64,000 nucleotides of DNA, from the NCBI RefSeq assembly GCF_014649775.1, contig NZ_BMTR01000002.1:186001-250000 (forward strand), written 5' to 3'. Origin of the DNA: Streptomyces longisporoflavus (GTDB lineage Bacteria; Actinomycetota; Actinomycetes; Streptomycetales; Streptomycetaceae). The notes under the pieces were generated by a model. It was not told the DNA's origin and searched no databases. It saw nothing but the letters and a program-made list of their open reading frames with translations. How positions within the stretch are numbered: position 1 is the stretch's first letter; every line of letters starts with the position of its first letter. The position numbers were made by a program, and so were the translations under genes. Below, one piece after another: positions 19,277-28,100 of the stretch.

Positions 19277-20062
19277 GTGACCACCGCACCCGCACTCGCC
19301 GACTTCGCCCGCACCACCCGAGGCACCGGTCCCGGCCTCCTGCTCGCTCATGGCGCGGGCGGCGGGATCGAGGCCAACTACGGACCGATCCTGGACGGTC
19401 TTGCCGCGGAGCACACCGTCGTCGGAGTCGACTTCCCGGGGACCGGCAAGACGCCGAAAGCCCGGGCCCCTCTGGATGCCGACGAGTTGGCGGACCAGTT
19501 GGTCGCCGCGGCCGACGCCGAAGAGCTCGCCACCTTCGCGGTCAGCGGCTACTCGCTGGGCGGGGCCATCGCGATCCGGCTCGCCGCACGGCACCCGGAG
19601 CGGGTCTCCGCACTCGTCCTGAGCGCGACATTCGCCCACGCCGACACCCGCACGGATCTCGCCGCCTCCATATGGCAGCGGCTCTACGAATCCGGCGAGC
19701 ACACTCTGCTGGCCCGCTACCTGAACCTGATGGCCCTCAGCGAGAGCGCCCTGAATTCGCTGACCCCCGCCCGGGTCCAGGCGTCCGCCGAGCAGCTCGC
19801 ACACGACATCCCGATCGGTACCGGAGACCACGTCGACCTCGTCCGCCGCATCGACGTACGCGCCGACCTGGCCGGGATCGCGGTGCCGACTCTCGTGGTC
19901 GTCACCACCAACGACCCGCTCGTCTCCCCGGCCCTGCAGCGGGATCTCGCCGCGGGTATCTCCACCGCCGAGGTCGCCGAACTGCCCTCCGGGCACCTGC
20001 CGTTCGCCGAACACCCCCGGGAGTGGCAGAAGCTCATCACCGACTTCCTCGCACGGAACTGA
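19277..20062 (+). CDS. Alpha/beta hydrolase under TetR control
   Basis: 261 residues. LLLAHGAGGGIEANYGPIL forms the oxyanion region, SGYSLGGAIAIRLAARHPER the nucleophile elbow (Ser in GYSLG), TTNDPLVSPALQ the acid region and SGHLPFAEHPREW the His. GTG 19277 follows GAAAGGGG. Substrate unknown; the divergent TetR repressor with two operators suggests an inducible detoxification or catabolic role. Two strong hairpins close the transcript. Confidence 0.92.
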   Translation: MTTAPALADFARTTRGTGPGLLLAHGAGGGIEANYGPILDGLAAEHTVVGVDFPGTGKTPKARAPLDADELADQLVAAADAEELATFAVSGYSLGGAIAIRLAARHPERVSALVLSATFAHADTRTDLAASIWQRLYESGEHTLLARYLNLMALSESALNSLTPARVQASAEQLAHDIPIGTGDHVDLVRRIDVRADLAGIAVPTLVVVTTNDPLVSPALQRDLAAGISTAEVAELPSGHLPFAEHPREWQKLITDFLARN

Positions 20063-20070
20063 GAGCCCCG

Positions 20071-20118
20071 CGGCACGTCTGCATCCGGACACGTACCTAC
20101 CCGGATGCAGACGTGCCG
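20071..20118. terminator. 18-bp perfect stem-loop between convergent genes
   Basis: CGGCACGTCTGCATCCGG (20071-20088) is exactly complementary to 20101-20118, with a 12-nt loop. It begins 9 bp after the hydrolase stop. With no T tract it is a GC-type Streptomyces terminator, usable from either side. Confidence 0.8.
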
Positions 20119-20151
20119 CCGTCGTGATCCCCCCTCGCCGATCACGACGGC
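20118..20151. terminator. Second stem-loop, 12-bp perfect stem
   Basis: GCCGTCGTGATC (20118-20129) pairs with GATCACGACGGC (20140-20151) around a 10-nt loop. It directly follows the first hairpin, giving tandem bidirectional termination for the converging hydrolase and secreted-protein genes. Confidence 0.75.
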
Positions 20152-20163
20152 GCACGAGCTCTA

Positions 20164-20198
20164 CATGGCGTCAGGCCTTGGCATGGCGTCAGGCCTTG
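20164..20198. repeat. 18-bp tandem duplication over a stop codon
   Basis: CATGGCGTCAGGCCTTG occurs at 20164-20180 and 20182-20198. One copy contains the stop codon of the secreted-protein gene on the minus strand; the other is downstream. It looks like a recent slippage duplication. Confidence 0.8.
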
Positions 20199-20527
20199 AC
20201 GGGACCACCGGAGCCAGGCACCACCCGGTAGCTCGTCCCGAAGGCGGTGCAGTAGGCGTAGGACGTGCGGCCGTCGTTGGTGACCACACCCCTGGCCGTC
20301 TTCGTCGTGCTTCCGTTCGAGCACTTCACCTTCGCGTAGTACGCGAAGGCCACGTCACAGGACGCCCCGTAGGTGCTGCGGTCCGACCATTGAGCACCCC
20401 CGACACACCACGACGGGATGCCTGCCGCGCTCTGCGGGGCGGACGGGGCAGCCTGTGCGGGCATGGACGCGCCGAGGGAGAGGGCGGCTCCGGTGACGGC
20501 TACCGCGAGGGCCTGTCGTATACGCAT
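20189..20527 (-). CDS. Small secreted cysteine-containing protein
   Basis: 112 residues from ATG 20527. A Sec signal (MRIRQALAVAVTGAALSLGA ending AQA) is followed by a mature domain of about 80 residues with four cysteines (SWCVGG, ASCDVAF, VKCSNGS, AYCTAFG) that could form two disulfides, and many Tyr/Ser/Thr. Similar small secreted proteins are common in Streptomyces and unassigned. The stop codon lies in an 18-bp tandem duplication. Confidence 0.75.
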   Translation of the reverse strand: MRIRQALAVAVTGAALSLGASMPAQAAPSAPQSAAGIPSWCVGGAQWSDRSTYGASCDVAFAYYAKVKCSNGSTTKTARGVVTNDGRTSYAYCTAFGTSYRVVPGSGGPVKA

Positions 20528-20700
20528 GGGACTCTCTTTCAGTTGAATACGGCGCGGCTCAGGTTGCTGAGCCGCGGGGAAAGGTGGAGTCGCCCGGATC
20601 CGGCCGACGGCGGCATCCCGCTGTGCGGAAGTGGCTGGTGGGCCGACCAGGCACTCATGAGACTGCTGCGGGCGGATCGGCCGGGGCAACAGCATCCGGC

Positions 20701-20771
20701 TGTCCCGGATGGGAGCCGACTGTCCGGGCTGGTCAGGGCCTTGTCCGGATTACGTCCCGGACAGCCCGGAC
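20701..20771. promoter_or_regulatory. Cluster of TGTCCGG-type motifs upstream of HTH-lectin gene
   Basis: TGTCCSGG-like motifs occur at 20701, 20721 and 20742, with inverted copies at 20756-20763 and 20764-20771. GTCCGGGCTG (20722-20731) and CAGCCCGGAC (20762-20771) form a 10-bp perfect inverted repeat. The cluster is in the gap between divergent genes, 44-115 bp before the HTH-lectin start. Confidence 0.5.
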
Positions 20772-20814
20772 CCGGCTAGATCCACCGTTCCCCCGATGCG
20801 CCCGCGGCAGCAGG

Positions 20815-21858
20815 ATGATGTTCGTGAGAGATCCAGGGGAGTTGTCGCCGTACGAAGCCCGCGATACTGCCGGCTTCATCCAGCTGATGCGGAAGCTCAA
20901 GGAACGTTCGGGGCTGACCTATCGCGAGTTGGAGGAGCGGGCCGCCCGTAACGGCGACGTGCTGGCACGCAGCACGCTGGCGGACGTACTGCGACGGACG
21001 AGCCTGCCGAGGCCCGATGTGCTGGCCGCGTTCATCCGCGCCTGCGGGGACGGACAGGACGTCGCCTCCTGGCTCGATGCCAGGGGCCGGATCGCGGCGG
21101 AGGCCGCTGCCGCCGCGCCGGACACTACGGACACTGCTGCCGCCACGGCCGGCACCGCTGCCGTCACCGCCGCGACCGCGGCCGATAGCGCTGCCGAGAT
21201 GTCCGTCGCGGCGCCCGGCCCGGAGGCGGGGGTTCAGCGTCAGGGCGACGAAGCCGCGGGCGTGCGGGCGCGCCGGTTCAAGAGCCGCACAGCCCTGCTC
21301 GCGACCTTGCTCGTCGTCCCGCTGCTCGCACTGGGTGCCTGGGCTTTACTCCCCGACAGCTCCGGTGATTCCGGCGCCCCGGCTGCCGCGGCCACCACCT
21401 CCGTCCCTCTCGACGGCGGCTGGGTGACCATCCGGCCCGCCGGTACGCCGGACCTGTGTCTGACCGACGGACGTGACCGCGAAGGCGCTTACGACAGCGC
21501 CGTCGCCGTGCAGCTCCCCTGCGCGCAGGCCCCCGTACCCCGCGTCTACCTGGAACCGGCCGGTGAGGGCCTCTACCGCATCCAGTGGCACCACCCCCAG
21601 CACGGGAAAGGCTGCCTGGCGATCATGGGCAGCGGCCCGGTGAAGGGCATGCTCGAGCCGCGGCAGAAGTGCGGCCAGGCGACTTTGTTCCGTGTCGAAG
21701 CCGCTACCACCGAAGGCGCCGAGAAGGTCCGGCTGCGCCCGAGCCCGGGCAACAGGTGTATCGGCATCGCCGGCGACGACACCTCCGCGGGCGCCGAGGC
21801 GATCGCGGAACGCTGTACCGGCGCGGCGGACCAGCAGTTCCGCATCAAGAAGGGCTGA
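20815..21858 (+). CDS. Membrane-anchored HTH protein with C-terminal ricin-type lectin domain
   Basis: About 347 residues. Residues 20-80 form a lambda-repressor-like helix-turn-helix (FIQLMRKLKERSGLTYRELE, then LARSTLADVLRRTSLPRPDV). An Ala/Thr-rich linker follows, then one TM helix (LLATLLVVPLLALGAWALL) preceded by an Arg/Lys stop. The outer part carries QxW-like beta-trefoil features (GKGCLAIMG, NRCIGIAGDDTSAGAEAIA, AADQQFRIKKG) and paired cysteines. DNA-binding inside and carbohydrate binding outside is implied by topology. ATG 20815/20818 and GTG 20824 are all possible starts. Confidence 0.85.
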   Translation: MMFVRDPGELSPYEARDTAGFIQLMRKLKERSGLTYRELEERAARNGDVLARSTLADVLRRTSLPRPDVLAAFIRACGDGQDVASWLDARGRIAAEAAAAAPDTTDTAAATAGTAAVTAATAADSAAEMSVAAPGPEAGVQRQGDEAAGVRARRFKSRTALLATLLVVPLLALGAWALLPDSSGDSGAPAAAATTSVPLDGGWVTIRPAGTPDLCLTDGRDREGAYDSAVAVQLPCAQAPVPRVYLEPAGEGLYRIQWHHPQHGKGCLAIMGSGPVKGMLEPRQKCGQATLFRVEAATTEGAEKVRLRPSPGNRCIGIAGDDTSAGAEAIAERCTGAADQQFRIKKG

Positions 21859-21952
21859 CGGCCCCTGCCGCGGCCGGCAGCCCGGCCGCGCCGCGCCGCT
21901 GGATGGACCAAAGGACCGATTTGATCACCGCGCGGCCGGGTAGCAGGGCGAC

Positions 21953-23911
21953 ATGGTCACCGAAAGCGCCGCCTCCCCGAATGGCTACGTGCAGCCCGTC
22001 ATCGACGTCCAGGCCCTCGCCGAGTTGCTCGACGGCGAATACGCCGAGGTCCGCGACCTCGTCCGCACCAACCTGACGACGTACGCGGGCGTTCTGGAGG
22101 AAGCGGAGCAGCTCGGCTTCGACGAGTTCCGGGAGCGCGTGCGCGAGCTCGTCGTGGAGATGGCGGCCACGGGCCAGACCGGCATGGGCTTCCCCAAGGA
22201 GTACGGCGGTGGCGGCGACATCGGCGCGTCGATCGCCGCGTTCGAGACGCTCGCCTTCGGTGATCTCTCGGTCCTGGTGAAGGTCGGCGTGCAGTTCGGA
22301 CTCTTCGGCGGCGCGATCCTGCACCTGGGCACCAAGCGCCACCACGAGGCCTACCTGCCGCGTCTGATCACCGGGGAGCTGATGGGCTGCTTCGCGATGA
22401 CCGAGACGGGGCACGGCTCCAACGTCCAGGCGCTCGGCACCGTGGCCCGGTATGACGCCGACAGCCAGGAGTTCGTGATCACCACCGGCGGAGACCAGGC
22501 GCGCAAGGACTACATCGGCAACGCGGCCCGGCACGCCGAGCTGGCGGTCGTCTTCGCCCAGCTGGAGGTGGGCGGCGAGCACCAGGGCGTGCACGCATTC
22601 GTCGTGCCGGTCCGCGTCGGGGGTGAGGTGGCCCCCGGCGTCCGGATCGAGGACGACGGCCGCAAGATGGGGCTCAACGGCGTGGACAACGGCCGCATCT
22701 GGTTCGACGGCGTGCGGGTGCCGCGCGAGGCGCTGCTCAACAAGTTCGCCGACGTCACGCCCGAGGGTGTCTACCAGAGCCCGATCGACAACCCCGGCCG
22801 CCGCTTCTTCACCATGCTCGGCACGCTGGTGCAGGGGCGGGTCAGCGTCGCCGGCGGCGCCGTCAACGCCAGCAAGGTCGCTCTGACCATCGCCACCAAG
22901 TACGCCGATCGGCGGCGGCAGTTCGAGGCGGCATCGGACGGCGAAGAGCAGGTGCTGCTCGACTACGGCATGCACCAGCGCCGCCTGCTCCCGCTGATCG
23001 CACGCACCTACGCGCTGCATTTCGCCCAGGACGTCCTGCGTACACAACTGCACGAGGTCTTCTCGGGGGACGTGGACGACGAGCACGCACGCCGTGAGCT
23101 GGAGGCACGGGCCGCAGGCACCAAGGCGCTCGGCACCTGGCATGCCACGCGCACGATCCAGGAGTGCCGTGAGGCGTGCGGGGGCGCCGGCTATCTCGCC
23201 GTCAACCGGTTCGCCGCGCTGAAGGCCGACAGCGACGTCTTCGCGACCTTCGAGGGCGACAATCACGTACTGCTCCAGCTGGTGGCCAAGGGCCTGCTCA
23301 CCCACTACGCGAGCGAGTTCGAGAGCATGGACCAGCTCGGCATGGTCCGCTACGTCACCAACCTCGCCGTCGAAACGGTCATCGAGAAGACCTCGGCCCA
23401 CAAACTGCTCGAGCGGGTACGCGACTTGCTGCCCGGCGGGGACGAATGGGATCAGGAAGCGGGCCTGTTCGATTCGGAGTACCAGCTGGCCATGCTCCGC
23501 TACCGCGAGGAGCACATGCTCGCCGGTGCCGCGCGCCGGCTCAAGCGCGGGATGGACCAGAAGGTCCACCCCGGCGTCGTCTTCTCCCGGGTGCAGGACC
23601 ATGTCATCGCGGTGGCCCACGCCCACGTCGAGCGGCTGGTGCTCGAGGCGTTCGTCGACAAGATGCGCCAACTGCCCGATGGTGACAACAAGGTCGCGCT
23701 GGGGCTGCTGTGCGACCTCTTCGCCCTCTCCACCATCGAGGCGGACCGCGCCTGGTTCATGGAACACGGCCGGCTGACGCTGCAACGCTCCAAGGCGATC
23801 CGCCGTGAGGTCAACGACCTGTGCCGCAAGGTCCGCCCTCTCGCGGCCGACTTCGTCGACGCCTGGAACATCCCACCGCAGCTGCTGCGCTCCCCCGACC
23901 TGGTGGGGTGA
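21953..23911 (+). CDS. Acyl-CoA dehydrogenase/oxidase, long form
   Basis: 652 residues, longer than the usual 380-400 and matching the ACOX-like/FadE-type long group. Visible are MGFPKEYGGGGDIGASIAAF, the FAD-loop MGCFAMTETGHGSNVQALGT, VPREALLNKFADVTPEGVYQ, CREACGGAGYLAVNRFAALK and FATFEGDNHVLLQLVAKGLL. In that last segment the Glu of FEGDN is at the catalytic-base position of acyl-CoA oxidases. An extra C-terminal helical domain follows. It acts in fatty-acid beta-oxidation; oxidase versus dehydrogenase cannot be told from sequence. Monocistronic. Confidence 0.93.
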   Translation: MVTESAASPNGYVQPVIDVQALAELLDGEYAEVRDLVRTNLTTYAGVLEEAEQLGFDEFRERVRELVVEMAATGQTGMGFPKEYGGGGDIGASIAAFETLAFGDLSVLVKVGVQFGLFGGAILHLGTKRHHEAYLPRLITGELMGCFAMTETGHGSNVQALGTVARYDADSQEFVITTGGDQARKDYIGNAARHAELAVVFAQLEVGGEHQGVHAFVVPVRVGGEVAPGVRIEDDGRKMGLNGVDNGRIWFDGVRVPREALLNKFADVTPEGVYQSPIDNPGRRFFTMLGTLVQGRVSVAGGAVNASKVALTIATKYADRRRQFEAASDGEEQVLLDYGMHQRRLLPLIARTYALHFAQDVLRTQLHEVFSGDVDDEHARRELEARAAGTKALGTWHATRTIQECREACGGAGYLAVNRFAALKADSDVFATFEGDNHVLLQLVAKGLLTHYASEFESMDQLGMVRYVTNLAVETVIEKTSAHKLLERVRDLLPGGDEWDQEAGLFDSEYQLAMLRYREEHMLAGAARRLKRGMDQKVHPGVVFSRVQDHVIAVAHAHVERLVLEAFVDKMRQLPDGDNKVALGLLCDLFALSTIEADRAWFMEHGRLTLQRSKAIRREVNDLCRKVRPLAADFVDAWNIPPQLLRSPDLVG

Positions 23912-23987
23912 CCTGCCGGGCGGGGCCCGGGCGGGTCGGTGTCCACTGGTTCGTGGGGCACTGCGCCCTCCCCCGGACCAGTCGGCT

Positions 23988-24051
23988 CACTACCCGGGTC
24001 GGGCCGGAGCACTACCCGGTTCGGGGCGGCGCGCTACCCGGTTCGGGCTGG
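23988..24051. repeat. Three tandem copies of a 22-bp unit
   Basis: Units CACTACCCGGGTCGGGCCGG (23988), CACTACCCGGTTCGGGGCGG (24010) and CGCTACCCGGTTCGGGCTGG (24032) repeat with an exact 22-bp period. Each contains the quasi-palindrome CCCGGTTCGGG. They lie downstream of the acyl-CoA dehydrogenase gene, in the non-coding gap before the NRPS operon. Confidence 0.8.
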
Positions 24052-24736
24052 CTCGATCGGGTGGCTCCGGTCATAGAGTAGCTCTGCGTGACGTCATGAC
24101 GTGCGGCCGGACACGGCCTGAGGGGTCGGCAAGGGGCATCCAGGGCATCCCCTCCCGGCAGGTCAACCGTCCGGCCCGGCAGACAGGTTGCAGGAAGAAC
24201 CCCATTCGCCTAGGTCAGCGCCTCGCTCGCCCCCTGTCGGCCCGGTGTCTCCGCCGGAGTGCGACCGCCCGCCGCACCAGGCCGCCGGTCGGCTCCGGCC
24301 CCCTCCCCGATCTCCGCCCTGCCGCGCGGCGCTTCTCCGCTGCCCGGGGACACACGTACTCAAGGCGTGCACCGAGCCGGGAGTGACGGTTGAGAACGAT
24401 GCCGAGCGACGAGTCAACTCCCCTTTTCGGCCAACCGGCCGCCACTTGCCGGAAGGTGACGTCTGTAAAGCCGGCGGCCCGTTTCGCCAGTACGCGCGTA
24501 CCGCCGGCCGTCGAGCGGTGGCAAACCGGATGCCGATCTACCATCCGCAACTTGCACACTCAGGCCAACCCGCGGGTTTTGTAACAGAATTAATGTTTTA
24601 CAAGGCGTCTTCTCAGCATTTAGTGTGAGCGCCTAGAAAGAGACGACCAGCCGGTATCAGAAATTCACCTCCGGGCCCATTGGTCCGGACTATTTGATCG
24701 CGGACCGGCCGGTCAAAACGGGGAGAGTGTAAAGGT

Positions 24737-24787
24737 ATGTTCGAGAAACTTCTCGAGGTGACTCAGCTCATAGTTCCACGTTGCTGA
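24737..24787 (+). CDS. Candidate 16-residue leader peptide upstream of NRPS operon
   Basis: ATG to TGA encodes MFEKLLEVTQLIVPRC. GGGAGAG and AAAGGT precede the start. Its first codons contain an inverted repeat TCGAGAA-ac-TTCTCGA (24741-24756), and a strong hairpin follows 20 bp after the stop. This is the layout of a leader peptide/attenuator, but no run of a regulatory amino acid is present. It could also be chance. Confidence 0.3.
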   Translation: MFEKLLEVTQLIVPRC

Positions 24788-24806
24788 GAGCTTCTGAGTG
24801 CTAACA

Positions 24807-24833
24807 GGGGCAACGCGCGGTCGCGCGTTCCCC
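24807..24833 (+). terminator. GC-rich hairpin in the NRPS leader
   Basis: GGGG and AACGCGCG (24807-24819, with one bulged C) pair with CGCGCGTT and CCCC (24822-24833). It could terminate or attenuate transcription between the 16-codon ORF and the NRPS gene. Confidence 0.5.
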
Positions 24834-24858
24834 TTCGTCGCAGGTGACCGCCCGTCTC

Positions 24859-24880
24859 CGCATGCCGCGTACGGCATGCG
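24859..24880 (+). other. Perfect 9-bp stem with CGTA tetraloop in the NRPS leader
   Basis: CGCATGCCG (24859-24867) and CGGCATGCG (24872-24880) flank CGTA. It may act as an RNA hairpin or as a DNA palindrome operator, 234 bp before the NRPS start. Confidence 0.55.
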
Positions 24881-25113
24881 CTCTGGGCGCGCCCTGGGCG
24901 ACTTCCGGCTGGGACGGAACCCGAGCGCCGTAATTCGTCACGCCCATTTTCTTTCCAGCCTTCCCTGACTGTCCTCGTACGGCAGTCAATGACCGGCGGA
25001 TGATTTGCGCTGCCATTTCGGCACGACCATTTCCGGTCCGGCTTCATGATGCTTCCTCGAAGACTTTGCAGTGATGTGCCCGACCGACGATTTAACGGAT
25101 TCCAGGTCAGGAA

Positions 25114-28100
25114 ATGATGACGAACCCCACGGGGCCCAAAGATTTGTCCCTGTCAGACATGCTGAGCGCGGCCATCGCCGCCCGGCCCGACCGTGTCGCC
25201 GTCTCCTGCGGCGCGGAGAGACTGACTTTTCGGCAGCTCGGTGAGCGGAGCGCGAACACGGCGGCCCGGCTGCGGCACCTCGGTACGACGGCGGATGAAC
25301 CGGTCGGTATTTTCCTGCCGCCCTCCGTCGACCTCATGGTGAGCGTCTGGGGCGTCCTGCGCGCGGGCGCCGCCTATCTGCCGCTGTCGCCCGAATATCC
25401 GGACGAGCGCGTGCGCTACATGGTCACGGACTCACGGACCAAGGTCATCCTGACGGACGAGTCCCTGGTCTCCCGCCTCGCGGCGATGACTCCGCCGGAC
25501 ACGAAGATCGTCACTCTCGCCCCGGCAGGGGCGGAGCAGGTGGCAGCGGCGAACACCCCTGCCGGGGCGGGTGGTTCGCCGGCCGCCGCACCTGTACGGG
25601 CCGACGACCTCGCCTACGTCATCTACACGTCCGGCAGCACGGGCAACCCGAAGGGCATCGGGATCGAGCACCGCGGCATCGTCCACCAGATGCGCTGGCT
25701 GGCCGATGAACAAGGGCTGGACCAGAGCAAGACGGTGCTGCAGAAGACCCCGCTGAGTTTCGACGCCGCCCAGTGGGAGATCCTCGCGCCGGCCTGCGGC
25801 GCCGGCGTGGTGATGAGCGAACCGGGCGTCTACGCCGACCCCGGCGGGCTCATCGACCTGGTCCTGGCCAACGGCGTGACCACCCTCCAGGGCGTGCCCA
25901 CGCTGCTCCAGGCGCTCGCCGACACCGGACGGCTGTCCGACTGCACCTCGCTCACCCAGGTCTTCAGCGGCGGTGAGGCGCTCACCAAAAGCCTCTCCGT
26001 CGAGCTCCTCGACGCGCTGCCGGACTGCGAACTGATCAACCTGTACGGCCCCAGCGAGTGCACCATCAACGCGTCGTCCCACCGCGTGGAGCGGAAGTCC
26101 GTCCAGCAGGGGCCGGACCACATCTCCATCGGGCGGCCGGTGCGCGGCATGAGCTTCCACGTACTCGACACCGCCCGGCAGCCGGTCGCGCCGGGTGAGT
26201 CCGGCGAACTGTACATAGCAGGGCCGCAGTTGGCCCGCGGCTATCTGAACAACGCCGAACTGACCGCCGAACGGTTCGTGACCAGGGCCTTCAGCGGCGA
26301 TGCCCGCTCCAGGCGCCTCTACCGCACCGGTGACCTGGCGCGCTGGAACGACGACGGCACCGTGCAGTTCCTCGGCCGCACCGACAGCCAGGTCAAACTG
26401 CGCGGCTTCCGGGTCGAGCTGGACGAGATCAAGGTGTCCGTCGAGAAGCACGACTGGGTCAAGTCCGCCGTCGTACTGGTCCGCGACGACACGCGGACCG
26501 GCGCCAACCTCGTCGCCTTCGTCGAACTCGACCCCGCCCGGGCGGCGCTGATGGACCAGGGCAACCACGGCACCCATCACCAGTCCAAGCAGAGCAGGCT
26601 GCAACTCAAGGCGCAGCTGGGCAATCTGGGGACCCGCAAGGACGACGGGCTCGGCTCCATCGAGCTGCCCGGCCGCACGCCGACGACCCGGCAGCGGCGC
26701 ACGGTGTTCGCCCGCAAGACCTACCGGTTCTACGAAGGCGGCCCCGTCGCCCGGAAGGACCTCCTGGCCCTGCTTGCCCGGCCGGCCACGCTGTCGGCCG
26801 CGCCCCGCGACCCGGGCACCCTCACCCTGGACGAACTCGGCTCCCTGCTGCGCTACTTCGGCCAGTTCCCCAGCGGCGAGCGACTGCTGCCCAAGTACGG
26901 CTACGCCTCACCCGGCTCCCTGTACGCCACCCAGCTCTACCTGGAACTCTCCGGCATCGCAGGCCTGGAGGCGGGCCACTACTACTACCAGCCGGTCAGC
27001 CACCGGCTCACGCTGATCAGCCCCGCTCCCGCCGGCCGCGACAGGCTGCGCCTCCACTTCGTCGGGCGCCGCTCGGCCATCGAGCCGGTCTACCAGAACA
27101 ACATCCAGGAAGTCCTCCGGTTCGAAGCGGGCCACATGGTCGGCCTGTTCGACCACGTACTGCCCGAGTACGGACTGCGCGTGGGCGCCCCGGCGGACGA
27201 GCCCGGCATCAAGAAGACCCTGGACTGCCCGGACGAGGACCACTACCTGGGGACCTACGAGGTGGAGACGGCCACCGCGGCACCTGTGCCCGGCCCGGTC
27301 GACCTGTACGTCCAGGCGCATCCCGGACGGATCGCGGATCTGCCCGAGGGCCAGTACCGCTACCGCGACGGGGATCTGGAGCGGGTGTCCGACTCCCTGA
27401 TCCGCAAGCAGGACGTCATCGCCATCAACCAGGAGGTCTACGAACGGTCGAGCTTCGGGATCAGCATGATCGGCAGTGCGCCCGCACCGTGGCAGCGCTA
27501 CGTCGACCTCGGCCGGGAGCTGCAGCGCCTGCAGCTGAACGACCTCGGCCTGGGGCTGATGTCCTCCGGCTACAGCTCGGAAACCGGCAACCCGCTGGCC
27601 TCGGCCCGGCGCATCACCGGCCTCCTGTGCTCCGGCCCGGAGCCGGCCGCCGCCGGTGCGGACAGTGCCTCCTACTTCGCAGTCGGCGGACGGGTCAGCG
27701 CGGAGCAGCGGCTCAGCGAGGGCATGAAGGAGGACGCCGTCCACATGCGGGGCCCGGCCGAGATCGTCAAGGACAACCTCGCCGAGTACCTGCCGCCCTA
27801 CATGGTGCCCAACCGGGTCACCGTCGTGGACTCCTTCCCGCTCACCCCCAACGGCAAGATCGACCACCAGGCCCTGCGCGATCTCGACAAGGCCGCCGTG
27901 GACGACGCCGACGCACCGGTCGTCCCGCCGCGCACCCCCACCGAGGAGGCCGTCGCCGCACTGTGGCGCACGGTACTGCGCCAGGAGCGGGTCTCGATCC
28001 GGGACAACTTCTTCGCCGTCGGCGGCCACTCGCTGACCGCGGTCAACCTGATCGGCCGGATCAACCGGGAACTGGGCAGTTCCCTGCCGTTGCAGGTCCT

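Larger units (their letters stand above)
24052..25113 (+). other. Long non-coding region and leader of the biosynthetic operon
   Basis: No convincing protein gene longer than 20 codons. The first part (to about 24560) is GC-rich without clear signals. From 24577 the composition turns locally A/T-rich: an imperfect inverted repeat TTGTAACA / TGTTTTACAA lies at 24579-24603 and GGTCCG / CGGACC at 24682-24706. A candidate 16-codon ORF (24737) and two hairpins (24807, 24859) follow. A promoter for the NRPS operon must lie here, but no sure -35/-10 pair could be assigned. Confidence 0.5.

Noticed and set aside
21845..23785. Very long open frame antisense to the acyl-CoA dehydrogenase gene, and similar ones opposite gdhA (7414-9072) and across 61324-63981
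   Set aside because: Their composition is what high-GC codon use on the other strand produces; the sense frames have clear families, and the antisense frames lack recognisable domains and ribosome sites.
23988..24051. CRISPR array
   Set aside because: Units are directly adjacent with no spacers, only three copies, and no cas genes are nearby.
24188..24628. 146-codon frame in the gap before the NRPS operon
   Set aside because: Pro/Arg-rich low-information translation, no ribosome site and no family-like segments; treated as non-coding.
24560..25113. Iron box for siderophore-type control of the NRPS
   Set aside because: No TTAGGTTAGGCTCACCTAA-like 19-bp palindrome was found in the upstream region.
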